Positions 45,780 through 58,700 of a stretch of DNA of 64,000 nt are shown here, one piece after another (the first letter of the stretch is position 1; each line of letters starts with the position of its first letter). The notes under the pieces are model-generated. The model was given only the letters and a program-made list of their open reading frames with translations, was not told the origin of the DNA and did not search any database. Made by a program: the position numbers and the translations under genes. This DNA is from Clytia hemisphaerica (Eukaryota > Cnidaria > Hydrozoa > Leptothecata > Clytiidae), in contig CACVBU010000820.1 of NCBI GenBank assembly GCA_902728285.1, positions 110,107 through 174,106 on the forward strand, read 5' to 3'.

Positions 45780-47210
45780 ATGGACTTTGTAGTTTCGAAC
45801 ACAGATAATCGCAAATCCATCATGTCTTGGTACAGAGCACGAAGAAGTATTTTCATTTTGTTGTGTTATGAATCTCTCTTGTTTGGAATCGAACTCACCA
45901 TGCTTGAACCGAACGAATATTTCTACTTCAAAGACGTCTTAAGTGTTAACTCGCCCATCTTATGTTATAGTTTGTCGCTAGCTTTGAATGTCTGGTCCTC
46001 CCTCATGGCGTCCATATTTGTTAGTCACGTGATAAAAAAGTATCACGTGTTTACATCCGCCATGTTCATTTTATGTTCGATTTCAACAGTCGGTCATTGT
46101 ATGTATTTCGTTAGCAGATCTCCTGCAGTCATCATTATGGGACGATTTGTTAGCGGTCTGGGTAGAGCTACAAACTTAGTCGCAACCAACTATATTCAAA
46201 AGTTATTCCCAGAGGATGACCTGTTTTATAAAATGACCATTTTGTCGAACTTTGTTACAGTTGGGACCGTTATTGGTCCCGTTTTAACGTACATTTTCAT
46301 ACAAATAGATTTCAATCTGGGTGCATTGAACTTAAATTTTGGTAACTCACCTGGTTTTTACATGTGTTTGTGTAAAATGTTTTTGTTCGTTTGTCTTTTG
46401 CTATTCATGGATGATATCCCTTTCCAATCGAATCGAGAACGTTTTCAATATCAGCCAAAGAATCGTCTCCAAGAGATCGTTTGCACATGCGCACCTGAAG
46501 AAGATGAAGATGAGAAACTCATTCAAAAATTTGATGCTCAGGAAGAATTTCTAAAAGAACAAGACACTGACGACAGTGAGATTGAAATCAAAAGTAAAAA
46601 GAAAGTACCGTTGAAAAAAGCTCTTTCAGAAACACTACGCCGAAAGAAAGTCTTGGCCGTTTTAATGACGTTATTTGTACACGGCATGACGTTCAAAATT
46701 ATAAACTCGTTAATTCCAGTGGAGAGTTGGAGATATTTGAAATGGGATATCAATAAGATAGCTGGTCTTTGTCTCGGCAACACTGTTCTAGGAACTGTCG
46801 TGTCTGTTGTTATGGCAATGTGTTTCGCATCGTCTACTCACTTCTTGAATCTGATTGGTGGAATGTTTCTAGGGTTATTCTCATTGGTGCTTCTTGGAAC
46901 AATACAACATTACATCATCAATATGGTAGCTGCAAATCTGTTATTTTGTTTGATGGCATTTTTCAACGTTGCTGCGTCGTGTCTGATTGGCTTGTCCACT
47001 CGGATGATCCTAGAACATTTAACAGACCAGAAATTGAAAAGCTTCACTAATCTTCTAAGAACATTTACATTGGAAGTTTCTTACTTTTTCGGGTCTTTAC
47101 TTTTACCCCTTGTTGATATGGATGTCAATATGAGCATGTTTGTTGTTTTGTTTGTCACGTTGGTTGCTATGGTGTTTCTGACGCTAAAATTAAGAAATAT
47201 TTGGGTTTAA
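45780..47210 (+). CDS. MFS transporter, MFSD8/CLN7-like, single exon
   Basis: 476 residues with about 12 hydrophobic segments. The first half (residues 23-210) includes the MFS-type GRFVSGLGRATNLVATNYIQ after TM4 and GPVLTYIF in TM5. A long acidic cytoplasmic loop at 211-285 (APEEDEDEKL, DTDDSEIEI) is followed by a basic KSKKKVPLKK. The second half, 288-476, holds the remaining six helices. The overall pattern is closest to animal MFSD8-type lysosomal or endosomal transporters. I place it there by resemblance only, and the transported substrate is unknown. The intronless structure could mean retroposition. An AATAAA lies at 47268-47273, 58 bp after the stop. Confidence 0.8.
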   Translation: MDFVVSNTDNRKSIMSWYRARRSIFILLCYESLLFGIELTMLEPNEYFYFKDVLSVNSPILCYSLSLALNVWSSLMASIFVSHVIKKYHVFTSAMFILCSISTVGHCMYFVSRSPAVIIMGRFVSGLGRATNLVATNYIQKLFPEDDLFYKMTILSNFVTVGTVIGPVLTYIFIQIDFNLGALNLNFGNSPGFYMCLCKMFLFVCLLLFMDDIPFQSNRERFQYQPKNRLQEIVCTCAPEEDEDEKLIQKFDAQEEFLKEQDTDDSEIEIKSKKKVPLKKALSETLRRKKVLAVLMTLFVHGMTFKIINSLIPVESWRYLKWDINKIAGLCLGNTVLGTVVSVVMAMCFASSTHFLNLIGGMFLGLFSLVLLGTIQHYIINMVAANLLFCLMAFFNVAASCLIGLSTRMILEHLTDQKLKSFTNLLRTFTLEVSYFFGSLLLPLVDMDVNMSMFVVLFVTLVAMVFLTLKLRNIWV

Positions 47211-47227
47211 ATCATAAATTAATCGGA

Positions 47228-48471
47228 GCCATTTTCATTGTTGCACGCCAAAGTTTTTTTTGCGAAAAATAAACATTCCTACTCAGTTTTGCACTGTTTG
47301 CTAAATTTTTGCGTGTTTTATGAGTTTTTGTTACCAAAAAAGGTAAGTTAAATGAATTTGCAAAAGTTCTATCTGTGAAATTTCGGCTAAAATTATAATT
47401 CGCGAAACTTAAAATCGCTAAATTTTGCGACTTATTAACTTCGCGAAACTTTCTGCCCTTAAAGTAGTCAAAATGAAAACCCTAATATGTGATACAGTGA
47501 CCTCTCTTACCCACTTAAGTCAAGACATACAGGTCATTTCATAAACAATTAATGGCATTTTGTGTTTTTTTTACGGTTCGAAAATCTTATAAGCCCTTAT
47601 AATTGAAATGCAAAAGAAATTTACTCTCGTACCCAATTTCCTTGGCTTACCATTCAATCTACGAATCTGTTGTTAACACGGTAACAGCCACATATTATCA
47701 TCGGAATGCAATTTATCAATTTTATTATCTAAGAATTATAAAGAGGATGTAAATAAATATTCTATTTCAGAGTTTATTTCAAAAATACAGATCACTGTAG
47801 TCACGGGAAAAATGACATCATGTTCATTTTAGATGTCAAAATCTTTAAGTAGTATGAATTCCGGGGTATTAGTCTTGGAGTGATGGTAGCAATGCTAATT
47901 GAATATCTCCCTTGTCATTAATGGGGCTTGCTTTGAATTTTGAGGTTGATATTTTTTTCTTTTTAATAAATTAGGAAGTCGTGTTCCAGTAAAAAAAACG
48001 CCGCAAAACTAAACGACTGTAGATTGCCCATCAATAAAATTCACGTGATAAAAATAAAATGAATTTCAACCTATTTTATGCTTGCGTTTTCTGACCAGGT
48101 AGATATTCCTGTTTCGACCCTAGGGAGATTATTTTGTCTTTTTCTAATTAATAATAATAGAGACCTCAAGTCCAAAACCGACCTTTATCAGTCGGTAATC
48201 CAATGATGATGTTTGAACTAGAAGAATGACCAGAGCTTGTGGGTGTGTTTCAATAAAACACCCCTATCTCAGTAACCTGGTCGGTGAGAAACATTTTTCC
48301 AACAGGGATACTAACGTGAAAAAGATAAATTCCAATTGGTTTGTAAATGTATTCTTGGAAGTTTAAAAATTTCAATGGGAAATGCTATTATATTTCCTTC
48401 CAGGATGTTTTTCTCATATCACACCTCACGAAAGTTTAGTGTGCTTTTCAAATGGGTGAAACTTGAGGGTT
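47228..48471. other. Intergenic with TTCGCGAAA-type repeats
   Basis: Short TTCGCGAAACTT words around 47395-47460 resemble fold-back remnants. No gene recognised. Confidence 0.4.
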
Positions 48472-48786
48472 CTCTTAGGTGCCAAATAAACGGGCCCCCC
48501 GCTTGTTAATTTTTCGAAAATTTTCCAACCCCCCCGGACCTTATAAGGACCCTCCCCCCGTTTATTAATTCTTAAGAATATTTTCAGCTGTCAAAGAGAA
48601 GGCCCCTTATTTTGCTCTTAATAGCCTGATTTTAGCCTATATTTACCTTACTTTTGGGGTTTCAGAAGAACAATTTCCAACCCCCCCGGCAATTAGGTAC
48701 TCCCCGTTTATTTAAAGTTTCGAAAATTTTCCAACCCCCCCGTTTATTCGAACCCCCCCCCCCCCCGTTTATTTGGCACCTAAGAG
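48472..48786. mobile_element. Fold-back element with C-rich interior
   Basis: The ends CTCTTAGGTGCCAAATAAAC and GTTTATTTGGCACCTAAGAG are perfect 20-bp inverted repeats. The interior repeats CGAAAATTTTCCAACCCCCC and C runs. About 315 bp, non-coding. Confidence 0.8.
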
Positions 48787-48968
48787 TACTTTAATGCCAG
48801 AAATTTCGCGAGTTTCGCAAAAATAGATTCCTTATTAAAGTATTGATAGGAAGGAACTTTAAAAATCATCAAAGCGAATATTTTCAATCTATCCTCATGA
48901 TTCACGGAAATTAAATTCCTGCGAAATATTTCATCAAGTCAAATTCGCATGATTAAATTCCCGCTAAA

Positions 48969-51900
48969 TACCTTATCGGCCCTTATTGGCGTTATTTTTT
49001 GGCTCGTGGCGTAATAAGGACCGGTGTAAAAAGGGCCGGTGTAAAAAGGGACAAAATTTAGCATTTTTTAGCTAAAAGTGGCGTTAATTTTAGACTATTT
49101 CTTCTCAATTTAAAGGATTTTAGGCATGAAAAAAGGATGAAACTATCCATTTTTTTACTCTATATCCCAAACTTCACGAAAATCAATGATTTTCAAAGGA
49201 ATTTTCAACAGTAATACTGAAAGATGGCATTTTAATGTTAATCTTAGTTAATACTTGCTGTTTTTTTTAAGCCTGAATATAGACTGGAGTCGTTTATAAT
49301 GCATGTAATACTAATAATACCAATACTGATAATAATACGGGATTTAGTTTGTATAAACTAAAATTGTTCCATTCATTACTTTTTGCTTTATTTCTACTAA
49401 GTATAAACTAGCAGTTAGCTGAAGCTATAAATGCCCCGAAACCGCCGGAGTTAAACATTTATTGCCAGCCATTATAATTTGATAAGTAACATTTAGTTAC
49501 GACGATAAAAGCCTTTTAAAACAACATTATGTTCTAAAGTTGAAATTAGATGTAAAGTCCTTTTCTTGGCTGTCATCCTTAAAGTCCGGCAGTAGGACGT
49601 GACAACTGAGGAGTATATTCTGACTCAACCTCAAGATTACTTTGGAATAATTAGGTTTGAGAAGAACGTTTCACAATATACGCAATCAGGGTAAACTTAG
49701 GTAGGATTTGTAGCACAAATTTTTCTGGAAAATAAACATTTCTTTTTTGTTGTTTTAAGACTGAGTGTAATAGAAGAGTGGAAAATTAGAAGGAATTTCA
49801 AGATCAAGTGAGGGTGTAGCCTTGAGGCGCTTTCAAGAACTAGAATGATATCAAAGTTGATTTTCTTCAATCACCAGATAAAAATCTAATAAAAATCCCT
49901 TTTGAAAACCCAAACATAAGAATGTGTACTGTGAAACTGAAAGTGCTTCCCTTTCATAAAGAATATACATAATGCAGATTAAAAGGTGAATTTGAAAATG
50001 AAATTAAATATAATTTCAGTCATTTGATTTGAAATTTAAAAAGTGGTGGCATACTGTAGATATAATTTATTTGTATCAAAGGTTACTGAAAATTATCTGA
50101 AAAACTTTAACAATCTTTATATGTGTTTCTGCAAAAAGTTTTCAGTTAGAATAAAATTTCTTCATGGTTACTAAAGATATGAATTTGATAGTTGCTCTCA
50201 AAATTGCCAGGGGAATTTTCAGATACCGTGTCCTGTTGTAACCACCGTCAACATGGTTAAAAACTTTTCACTTCACAGGTAGGTACAACATTGTGTTTGT
50301 ATTTTATTGGACGTCTGGTTCTAAAAAGTCAAAAAGTTTGTTCAGTTTTGATTTGAGCAAAGTATACTCCTGCGTTCAACATCAATACGGTACAATGTGC
50401 CGTGGTGGTATTAGTAGAGAGAGTGTTCGAGTCTGTTCATAATATGAGGCTGAAAATCTTTGGCGTACATTACATATCGAAGTACCGTTCTGACACAGTG
50501 ACATAAACAGCATTTTCAAAGTTTGCTTTTTAAGCTTCAATATTGGCGTAAAGAATTATTCACAAAATAGCATCAAATACTTCATAATCCATCGTTTTCG
50601 GCTTTTTTTCCGCTTCTGTTTACATTTTTCTGCTCGCTGCCTCCCATGCACAATCATTTTTTTTTGCTGTAACACTGTGTGCTTCAAAATGTCCACGAGA
50701 ATGAATCAGTTCATGTTAGTCATAGTATATTTTCATTGGCATGTCTCACTCACTAAACCTTTTGTAAGAAACTCGATGTTGGTACCAGTTTTTGGCACGT
50801 TTTGGCGCAAGGCTTACTCTTTGAAAAATTACTTTCGGCGCATGCAATATCCATATAATTATAATAGGGTACTCTGGGTTTTGTCTTTCCACCAAAAATT
50901 TCAATTTAATTTCCTTCAAAATGAAATCACTATATAGGTAAACAATATGAATTAACAGTCAATTTCCCTTTTGTCTATGCCTTTATAATATCAGCAGGGT
51001 TTCGTTAGAGCAGCGCATAACACTCTGTCTGTGTGTGTGTGTGTAACAAACTGTCATTGAAGATGTCCATCGTCCATTCTGACAATTGTATAAGGTTTGA
51101 TCTAATATCAGTAGTTTGATAGTTATTCATTCAGTAGCAAACAATGTCCCTCAAGTAAATCCAGTTGAGCAAATACGTTAAAAAGATATTAACCAAGCAA
51201 AAATAAAATCTTGTGCGCTGTTTGTTGGTTGTGAAAGCTTTTAGCTGTGTGGACTGGCAGTGCAGACGGGAAGCTAGTACCTTCTCTGTCCGTGCATAGC
51301 TAGGAAATCAATACAAGTAGCAGCAAAAGAGATATCGCGCGCGAACATTTTTTAACCGCGCGCGGCCCGCTCAGAATCGGACGAAACATGAATATGAATA
51401 TGAATATGAATATTTTTCTGGCGAGCAGGTCCGCTACGTGAAGCAACAAAAGCCCCTGCGGGGCAATTAGTCGTCTAGCTTGCTAGACTAGCCTTAATAG
51501 CGATTTTTACAAGTTTTGGCATTATTTACGGCCCTAATCGGCGTAAGCCCAAAATTAGGCTGTGGCGGAATAAGGGCCGGCGTAAAAAGGGCCGATATGG
51601 TACGTAAAATTTCGTGAATTGCCTAATTCACGCAATTTTCTGGGCGCAAAAGTCTCTGACATTTATAAAGTATTTCTTCACCAAGGACGTAGTTATCGGA
51701 CATTTTTTGAGATAGTTTGACGTGCAGGAAAAAGGAGCTGGGCGTTTTGTTCCTAATCCTAGGGCTTTTTCTACAGTTGGATCTTAAACAGAAAGCTAAA
51801 TAGTCAAGACCATTGAGTTTTAAAGCCTCGAAGGGGCTAGGGATGAATCTTCAACATTTCTTATGAATGAAAAATTGAAGCGCCGTTGAGACTGTGAGGG

Positions 51901-53339
51901 ATTGAATCTAGCTCTTTCCTTTCTTTGTTTTTTAAACAGCAAATTTTTCGAAATCTTGCGATAGGTTTTACTTTCAATCCGGCGTTTGTGTGAAAACCAC
52001 GCGGGTCACGCGTTTAGGATGGGGAAAAAGTGGCTTTATTTCCCATCCAGGAGTTTCAGGTCTAACCCCTTCGGGACTTTAAAGTCAATGGTCAAGACAT
52101 AAGATTTGTTTTCTCCAAAATATTCTTCTCCGAGTTTACTATTTTATGCAGGACTGTTGGCCATGTTATTGTTTTTTAACGAGACAGATTTGGCTTTAAT
52201 GCGGAATTAGTAAAATCCTATTAAGGATTAAATTCTGGTTGATGAATTTTTACAACGCCTGTTTTATCACTTAGTGATACTGGAAAGAAAGGGTATTTTT
52301 ACACAAATGAATGGACCAAATTGTGAGGGGTGAGAACAAACTTATTCTGAGAAATTGAAGGTCTCTCACTGTTGAATAAAATTTTTGAAGTTTCTATATT
52401 TACAATTTTGTCGCTTAAAAATGTTCCTAAAATGAAAACTATCTATTTTACACGAAAATAATCTCCAACAAAAATATTTCAATGTCAAATTAAAAAGACA
52501 AACAATTAGTTCCTTCAGGGATCTCATATAATTTGGTATGGAAAATGAAGATTTCATGAAATAAGTCGCTAAAGTTCCAATTCAGTAACAAAAGGAAACA
52601 GGAATAAAGTCATGTCGATTCTAATTAGTACCAGAATACAAACACATTTTCAGATCAGTTAGTCCAACCTATTTACACTTTGAGTCTTAAAAATTGTTTG
52701 TTTTGAGAAATCAAATTTTGGGATCGAGAGAGACGAACAGGATTTGTGTATTTTACTAAGGATGAAAATTATACCATTTGAGGTGAAAAGGTTAGCTCAA
52801 TCTCTTGTTACGTCTTATACAAAACGGTTAGACCACAAAGTTTAAGATTTTAACGAGGTGAAAGAAACTTGTGGGTTCACGTTTATAAGCTTTCACAAAA
52901 GTACAAACATTTACCAAAGGAAACCTTTACGTGTGTCATTTCAAAAACAAAGTAGCGCTATTTAAAAAGTCTGATTCAAAGCTTCAAAGCTGACACGTTA
53001 GGAAGTAAATAAGAGTCACAGATAGGACAAAAAAATCTCTGAACCATTTTGATTGCGAAAACGATGAGAAGGCTTATTAAAATGAGAAGCTTTCATTGCA
53101 AAATGAATAGCAGCATCAATAAGTAGCTAGGACACTTAGCTTTTTATCCTCGCGTATCGGCTTTAAAGATCTTAATTCATATCATCCTTTTACTTCAAAA
53201 TTGAATTAAATCAATTTATTACGAAAAACTAAAAAAAAATCTATCCACATCTAGTAAATTTAGTTTAAATAGATCGATTTATTGATAAATATTTCCAGAC
53301 TAGCGACTAAGATCTAAGACTGATTGTGAATGAGTGTTT
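48969..53339. other. Large gene-free region
   Basis: Two related palindromic motifs (CGGCCCTTATTGGCG...AAAAAGGGCCGG) lie at about 48974-49045 and 51527-51592. A GAATAT short tandem is at about 51390-51413, next to a GC-rich block (CGCGCGCGGCCCGC). A (TG)n run is at about 51030-51043. The frames here are short and anonymous. Confidence 0.4.
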
Positions 53340-55703
53340 TTACACACAAAAACTTGACCTAGGGGCAGGTACTGTACTGTTTCTCGATGTGGGTGCAGGT
53401 ACTTTGCACGTCAAACAATTTTGACCAGCATCGACGTGACATTCAAAACAATAATGCGCACGGCATGAATTCTCGTTACATTCGACAGTTTTACGGTACG
53501 ATAAAGAATCACAAATCATGCAAGTCCTGACAGTAAATTTATCACAAACCCATTGTAATCTGGTCGGCAAAACGTTGTAAATTTTCGAAAAAAATGAAAT
53601 GCGAAGTCGTAACCTCTTCTCTTCAGATAGCAATTGAATTTTACGACGAACGTGTCTCGCAAATGCGTGTCTATCGTGAAGAATTTTATAATATAAATGT
53701 TTGGAACGTGTTTCAACCATTTCAGGATAAATGTAATCGCAAACAACACTTCGTAACCGTAAAACATGACTTTGCATTAAAATGATGAAAAGCGTTGTAC
53801 CAAGAAGAGCGTAAATGACAACTCTATAGCGATAATGATTATTCTGCTCGTAATGAGCAAGACATTTCTTCGTTAACACGGCTGTTAGAAGGATATCGAC
53901 ATGGTTCTCGATCAGAACGAGACAGACAGTGATAAAAACCATTACTAACAAATACACCAACCATTTGTAAATACGATTTCGTTCAGCTTTAGTTGTGTTC
54001 ACATTTCCTCGAACTAGATATGTGTAAAGTTCGATACGGGTTAAAGGTAAAATTAAGTCAGTGAGACCACGGTTACGGCGTTCGGTATCAAGCTCACGCA
54101 AGCGTTGTGTGATGTAAATATTGTCTTTGTTTTTCGTGGTCAGGTACACTTTGTTATAATTGTAAGCTTCAGCGAGAACCATTAATGCCAAGAAAGGCAG
54201 CAGGTAAAATACAATGTTTTTAAATGTGTAAGTGACTTCCAACTTCTCATTGTAAGTGTTTGTCATTATGATGGTCGAAGCACAAATAGATTCAGCTTGC
54301 TTTTTAGTTTGACAGAAGAAATCTTTGGTTTGATTGCATAGAAATTGTTCGTAGCCATCTTTAGGAGTAGACCAGGTGCGACATGAGCGATTGAAATCAT
54401 TGAATAATCCTGAGCAAGTATCAGCAATTCTACCGAACTTATACATACAGTCGTCCTGTAATGTACCAGAAACCACAGTGGAATTATAGAAAAAATCCTC
54501 ATTGTTCGCACATGAGCGAGCTATGTGAATTTTATCAGCTGTACCGAAAACTGGACCCAGGATTAAGAATACGATCAACAACATGAAAGCGACGATCTTA
54601 CAACGATAACCAAACAAGCTTGGAAATAAAAGCATGATAACACAAAATATACCACGATGGTATAACGTGACTGGTACCACGAGAAGCACGATGAAAATAA
54701 CAGTAGCCACACTGAAACATAACACGGGATGTAGTTTCGTTAATAGCAGTAACACTAAAAACAACGTGACGGATATTCCAAGAGCTGCGATAAAACTCAA
54801 AGCGACTCGAACTGTCGGGTTTTTGGAGTAGGGTAGGAAATAATTGTCTCTGATATCAGCCGGAGGATCATAATAGTTTTGATGTGCTTCATCAGGTGCA
54901 GTTTGTACTTTGGCTTCAGGTTCGCCATGTTTTCCTTTCCAAAGCATCATGAGAGATTTCTTCTTTTTACGTTGTTTTATTTTCTGCGGTGGCGCTACAT
55001 CGTTTTCTAGCTCATGCGAAGGATTAATCTTTGGTACTTCATAACCTGCTTCATCTTCGTAAGGGATTGTGTTGGTTCTGTTGTTATCATTCAAAAGAGG
55101 TGCCTTACTATCGTTGTTTTCACCACTGTAATGACTAGCTGAATTGTATCCTTCGTCGTTGGCTTTTGAGGTTTCAGATACTGAAGGATGTCGAGGTGGT
55201 TTAGGGAGTGGACTTCGTTTGGGAAGGGGGATTTTTTCATCATTGTTGGTCTCCTCATCCTCTTCATCAATACAGTTCAATGTTTCTTCGGAAGACATAT
55301 CCACGTAATTCCCTTCACCTAATCGCGCTAATCGAGAAGTCGTTGACGATGGGTTTTGATCTTTCTTCAAAAGTTGTCTATCCTCTGCATCATCTAGTGT
55401 CGTGTCTACGTCATCGGTCGTCAGAGCAACACCTTCTTCGTGTAATTTCTCCACCAATTCAGGTTCAATTTCGCGATATTCGTTTTGTTGTACAGAAACA
55501 ACGTTGGCTGTTGGTATTAAACCGTAAGTTCCAGATCGAATATTTTTGCCACGGAACCAATTATCATCAACACGTTCACAGTCTATAATAATATCTCCTT
55601 TTGAAGCGACTAGATATTCATTCTTTCCAGTGTCTACTACTTCGTAGTTACCAATGACTTGATACACGTTATTGTCATCCGTCGTCATCCTTTCCTCTCT
55701 CAA
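53340..55703 (-). CDS. SH3 + DC-STAMP-like + RING-like membrane protein, single exon
   Basis: 787 residues. Residues 14-72 form an SH3 domain (DIIIDCERVDDNWFRGK, then GLIPTANVV). The cytoplasmic linker, about 75-295, holds a proline-rich LPKRSPLPKPPRHP (160-173), the PI3K SH2-type motif YVDM (133-136), YEVP (221-224) and a basic patch. Hydrophobic helices follow at about 297-322, 327-347, 350-390, 494-512, 580-600 and 624-645. A cysteine-rich, N-glycosylated loop (398-475) has the pattern of DC-STAMP-like (DCST) proteins. The C-terminus CMICDSLSYRKTVECNENSC with YCFEC and CLTC is a RING-like zinc module, as in DCST1-type proteins. DCST proteins act in cell fusion and sperm-egg contact. The N-terminal SH3 is unusual for the family. 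Confidence 0.85.
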   Translation of the reverse strand: MREERMTTDDNNVYQVIGNYEVVDTGKNEYLVASKGDIIIDCERVDDNWFRGKNIRSGTYGLIPTANVVSVQQNEYREIEPELVEKLHEEGVALTTDDVDTTLDDAEDRQLLKKDQNPSSTTSRLARLGEGNYVDMSSEETLNCIDEEDEETNNDEKIPLPKRSPLPKPPRHPSVSETSKANDEGYNSASHYSGENNDSKAPLLNDNNRTNTIPYEDEAGYEVPKINPSHELENDVAPPQKIKQRKKKKSLMMLWKGKHGEPEAKVQTAPDEAHQNYYDPPADIRDNYFLPYSKNPTVRVALSFIAALGISVTLFLVLLLLTKLHPVLCFSVATVIFIVLLVVPVTLYHRGIFCVIMLLFPSLFGYRCKIVAFMLLIVFLILGPVFGTADKIHIARSCANNEDFFYNSTVVSGTLQDDCMYKFGRIADTCSGLFNDFNRSCRTWSTPKDGYEQFLCNQTKDFFCQTKKQAESICASTIIMTNTYNEKLEVTYTFKNIVFYLLPFLALMVLAEAYNYNKVYLTTKNKDNIYITQRLRELDTERRNRGLTDLILPLTRIELYTYLVRGNVNTTKAERNRIYKWLVYLLVMVFITVCLVLIENHVDILLTAVLTKKCLAHYEQNNHYRYRVVIYALLGTTLFIILMQSHVLRLRSVVCDYIYPEMVETRSKHLYYKILHDRHAFARHVRRKIQLLSEEKRLRLRISFFSKIYNVLPTRLQWVCDKFTVRTCMICDSLSYRKTVECNENSCRAHYCFECHVDAGQNCLTCKVPAPTSRNSTVPAPRSSFCV

Positions 55704-58700
55704 TCAACAAAACATTTGAACCAACAACAAACCAAACAAAAGAACAATCCAATTTCTCTCTTTTTTTATCAGTTTTGAAAGTCTATAAAATTATTTGAGA
55801 TGATGTTTTGATTTTAATCTGGTGTTCGGTCGTTGGTTTTGTTTTATGAGCTCATTGACATTTTATATTCAGTTCTCAATGTCATGTAAAAAACCAACCA
55901 ATTTTTTGTGAATTTTTCTCTCTTTTTGCTAAAAAGATAAAAATAAGAAAAAAATTGATAAAGAATGAATGCGAACCGTATTGAGTAGACAGCGCCGACA
56001 CTTTTCTTGAGAAAGACACGAAAATATAAACAGCAAGATAGAGAGAAGACTTTCAAACGGTGTGAAGCTCTTTTTCACGATAACAGTTAGCATTGGATTA
56101 GACATCTCGAATAAATTACGAAGCTACAAATAATTAGTGGTAGGGTTTTAGAGAATTACATTTATCACAAAAATATATTCCAATGTAGTTCCTGGACATA
56201 TAGTCTAAAATACATCTTCATTTCCGAGGTAAAAAGGAGCTTTTATATGTAATACTATATGTCATAAGAGGTTTTACATAAGTTATCATTGCATCATAGC
56301 ATGATTACTTTGTTGACCCTACTTAACTTTCGTTATCTACGTCAGCCAAAACAGCTATTCTGTGAGAAAACAGGAAATTTTCGGTCATGACATATTTAAA
56401 TTAACTAGCCTTTATAATCAAGGCGGAAATTTACTACTAATTTCATTCCTGATTTCAGTGCAGCTCACACTTCAAATATATTTGTCTTTGAAAATTAAAA
56501 TTCAAAAATTCATTTCACAACGTATTGGAAAATGAAATAAAAATCAGGACGAATTCAAATTTCTTAAAAAGATGAAAAAATTAACATGTAGATGCTAGAC
56601 AAAACAATTCTAAAGCAACTTGTCCAATTTAATTATAAGTAGTCAAATGTCGGGATGCAGTTACTTGCGTTATATCTTCAGAAGGCTCAACAATAAGTAC
56701 TTTACATTCAAAACATCTCATAAAAATCTTATACTGTACAACAAGAAACTAACACAACCAAACCCAAAGTTTTGCAACTGGGGAGAGTGGGAGGAAAAAG
56801 GCATTAAAACCTTCTAATCACACCTCGGTGAACTTTGAGGTAAACTTTTGTTTGAAATGATGATGATTGATGGTCATCTAAAACTCATCAAAGTGCTAAA
56901 AATATCGCTTAAAGATGACTATAAAAATATCCTGAGTTTGAAACACAAATTAGTCATCAAGCCTTGATGAAATCTTTGTCCCTTCTAGCTGTAAGCAAGA
57001 AATGTAGCCCTTTTCAAGTGAAGAAACTCCAAAGTGACAAAAGATGTTTTCACACTGAGCTGCACTGAGGAATTTTCTCAGACAAAGCCCTTAATGGGAA
57101 GACGAGAATCTGTCATATAAAAATGTAACCCCTTTAATCTAGCACTGTAATACTGTTAGTTACAAAAGAAACTCTTGGTCAATTTTCTTACTCCCACCAT
57201 ACTTACACAAGTGGATGTGACACAAAGTAAAAAGCCACTTCGAACCATCGGAAGGAAAAAGCAAAACATCCTTTGACCGCTTGTGGTTTCTCGTGACAAT
57301 CTTTCGACCATTCGAGCATAAAATGAACTAAACTTCACTAGACTGTAATGATGTGAAAGCTAGTCAAATTATTCAAAACATTCCATTTTTGTAAAGCTCT
57401 TTTTACCTCAAACTAAGCCATGCTAAGCTGGGTATGAAAAAGTGTGAGAAATTGAACAAATTTCTGACATTCCCTTTCAAAAATGTTAAAAGCTCATATT
57501 CATTGAAACCTAGATGTAAATCAGTCTGTGAAAATATACCATTGGTTAAATTAACACAAGCAAGGATAACAACTCACTGTCATCAATTGGGCAGCTTGCA
57601 GAGCAAACGATGAACAATTTAAATTTCAATAAAAATAAATTTTCCAATTTCTCCATGTCCTTACTAACTTTACTTTATCGATTCAACTTTTCAAACTATA
57701 CTATGCTATAGTTAAGTAAGTAAGAAATACTAACTGTTAGACTTTTCTATTGAACTTTTTTTAAATTCATTTTAGACTCACTTCTTTATCTTTAAACTTC
57801 CATTTAAGATTAAGAATGACATCATCTTGCAGGAAAGCGGATCCTTTTTGAAACGAATGCTTAACTTTGTTTGACCACAAAAAGGAAAAATACGAGAGTA
57901 TAGAGCACTGTACCGATAATCACAATAGTCACAAAGTTTTACACTTTCATTTCCTTGTCATAGCTTTATTTCAGTCATGTTTACTTATAAATCTTAGACT
58001 GACTTACAAAATATGAGATCCATAACTCAAAAATCAAAGAATTGTAAATAACTAAAACGTTGGTTATCAAAAAGAGTCCTTGAAGGCAGATTTCAACGAT
58101 CGCCAAAATAAAACGATAAAAGTTAAAACAGGCAAATATTTAACTTATCATTACCAAGACAAACCAAATAACAAAAACATATTTGCTTAAAAATTACCCA
58201 TAAAAATTCAAAAATCTTCAAAATTTTATGCTATTCTTTACTCGATGCAAGAAAAAGCAATCTAAAACACAGACTATACACACGAAACTATGATGGCAGT
58301 CTACACAACGGATTAAATTTTGACAAAAGAGTTAAGAAATCACTCATCTCTTATAATTACATATCAATTAACTGCTGTCATTAATCAACTTAAAAGTTAT
58401 GAAAATGAGCTGAAATGAGCTCTCATTAAATCTAATATCCCTTTTTCGTATAGATATAATAATCATTCCTGTTTTCAGACTAATGTTTTTGGATCAAAAC
58501 TTTTAAACTAACCCTGGCAACGGTCCTGTGATTTCATAAAACAAGGGAAAAAGGAAAAGGAAAGGTTTTGTAATATTTCACATAAATATAGAAGAGTTTT
58601 TTAAGGTTTTTAAGGTACACGTTTTTTATAAACAAACTATATAAGAACACAACGCTTTGCTAGCCAAAATGTTAAGTTAAGAACACTTTAAGGCTTTGTG

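Noticed and set aside
48974..51592. CGGCCC...GGGCCG motifs as inverted ends of one 2.6-kb element
   Set aside because: Each motif is itself palindromic, so direct and inverted pairing cannot be told apart, and no target duplication was found.
54266..55588. Opposite-strand and alternate frames over the DCST-like gene
   Set aside because: Shadows; the 787-codon frame accounts for the region.
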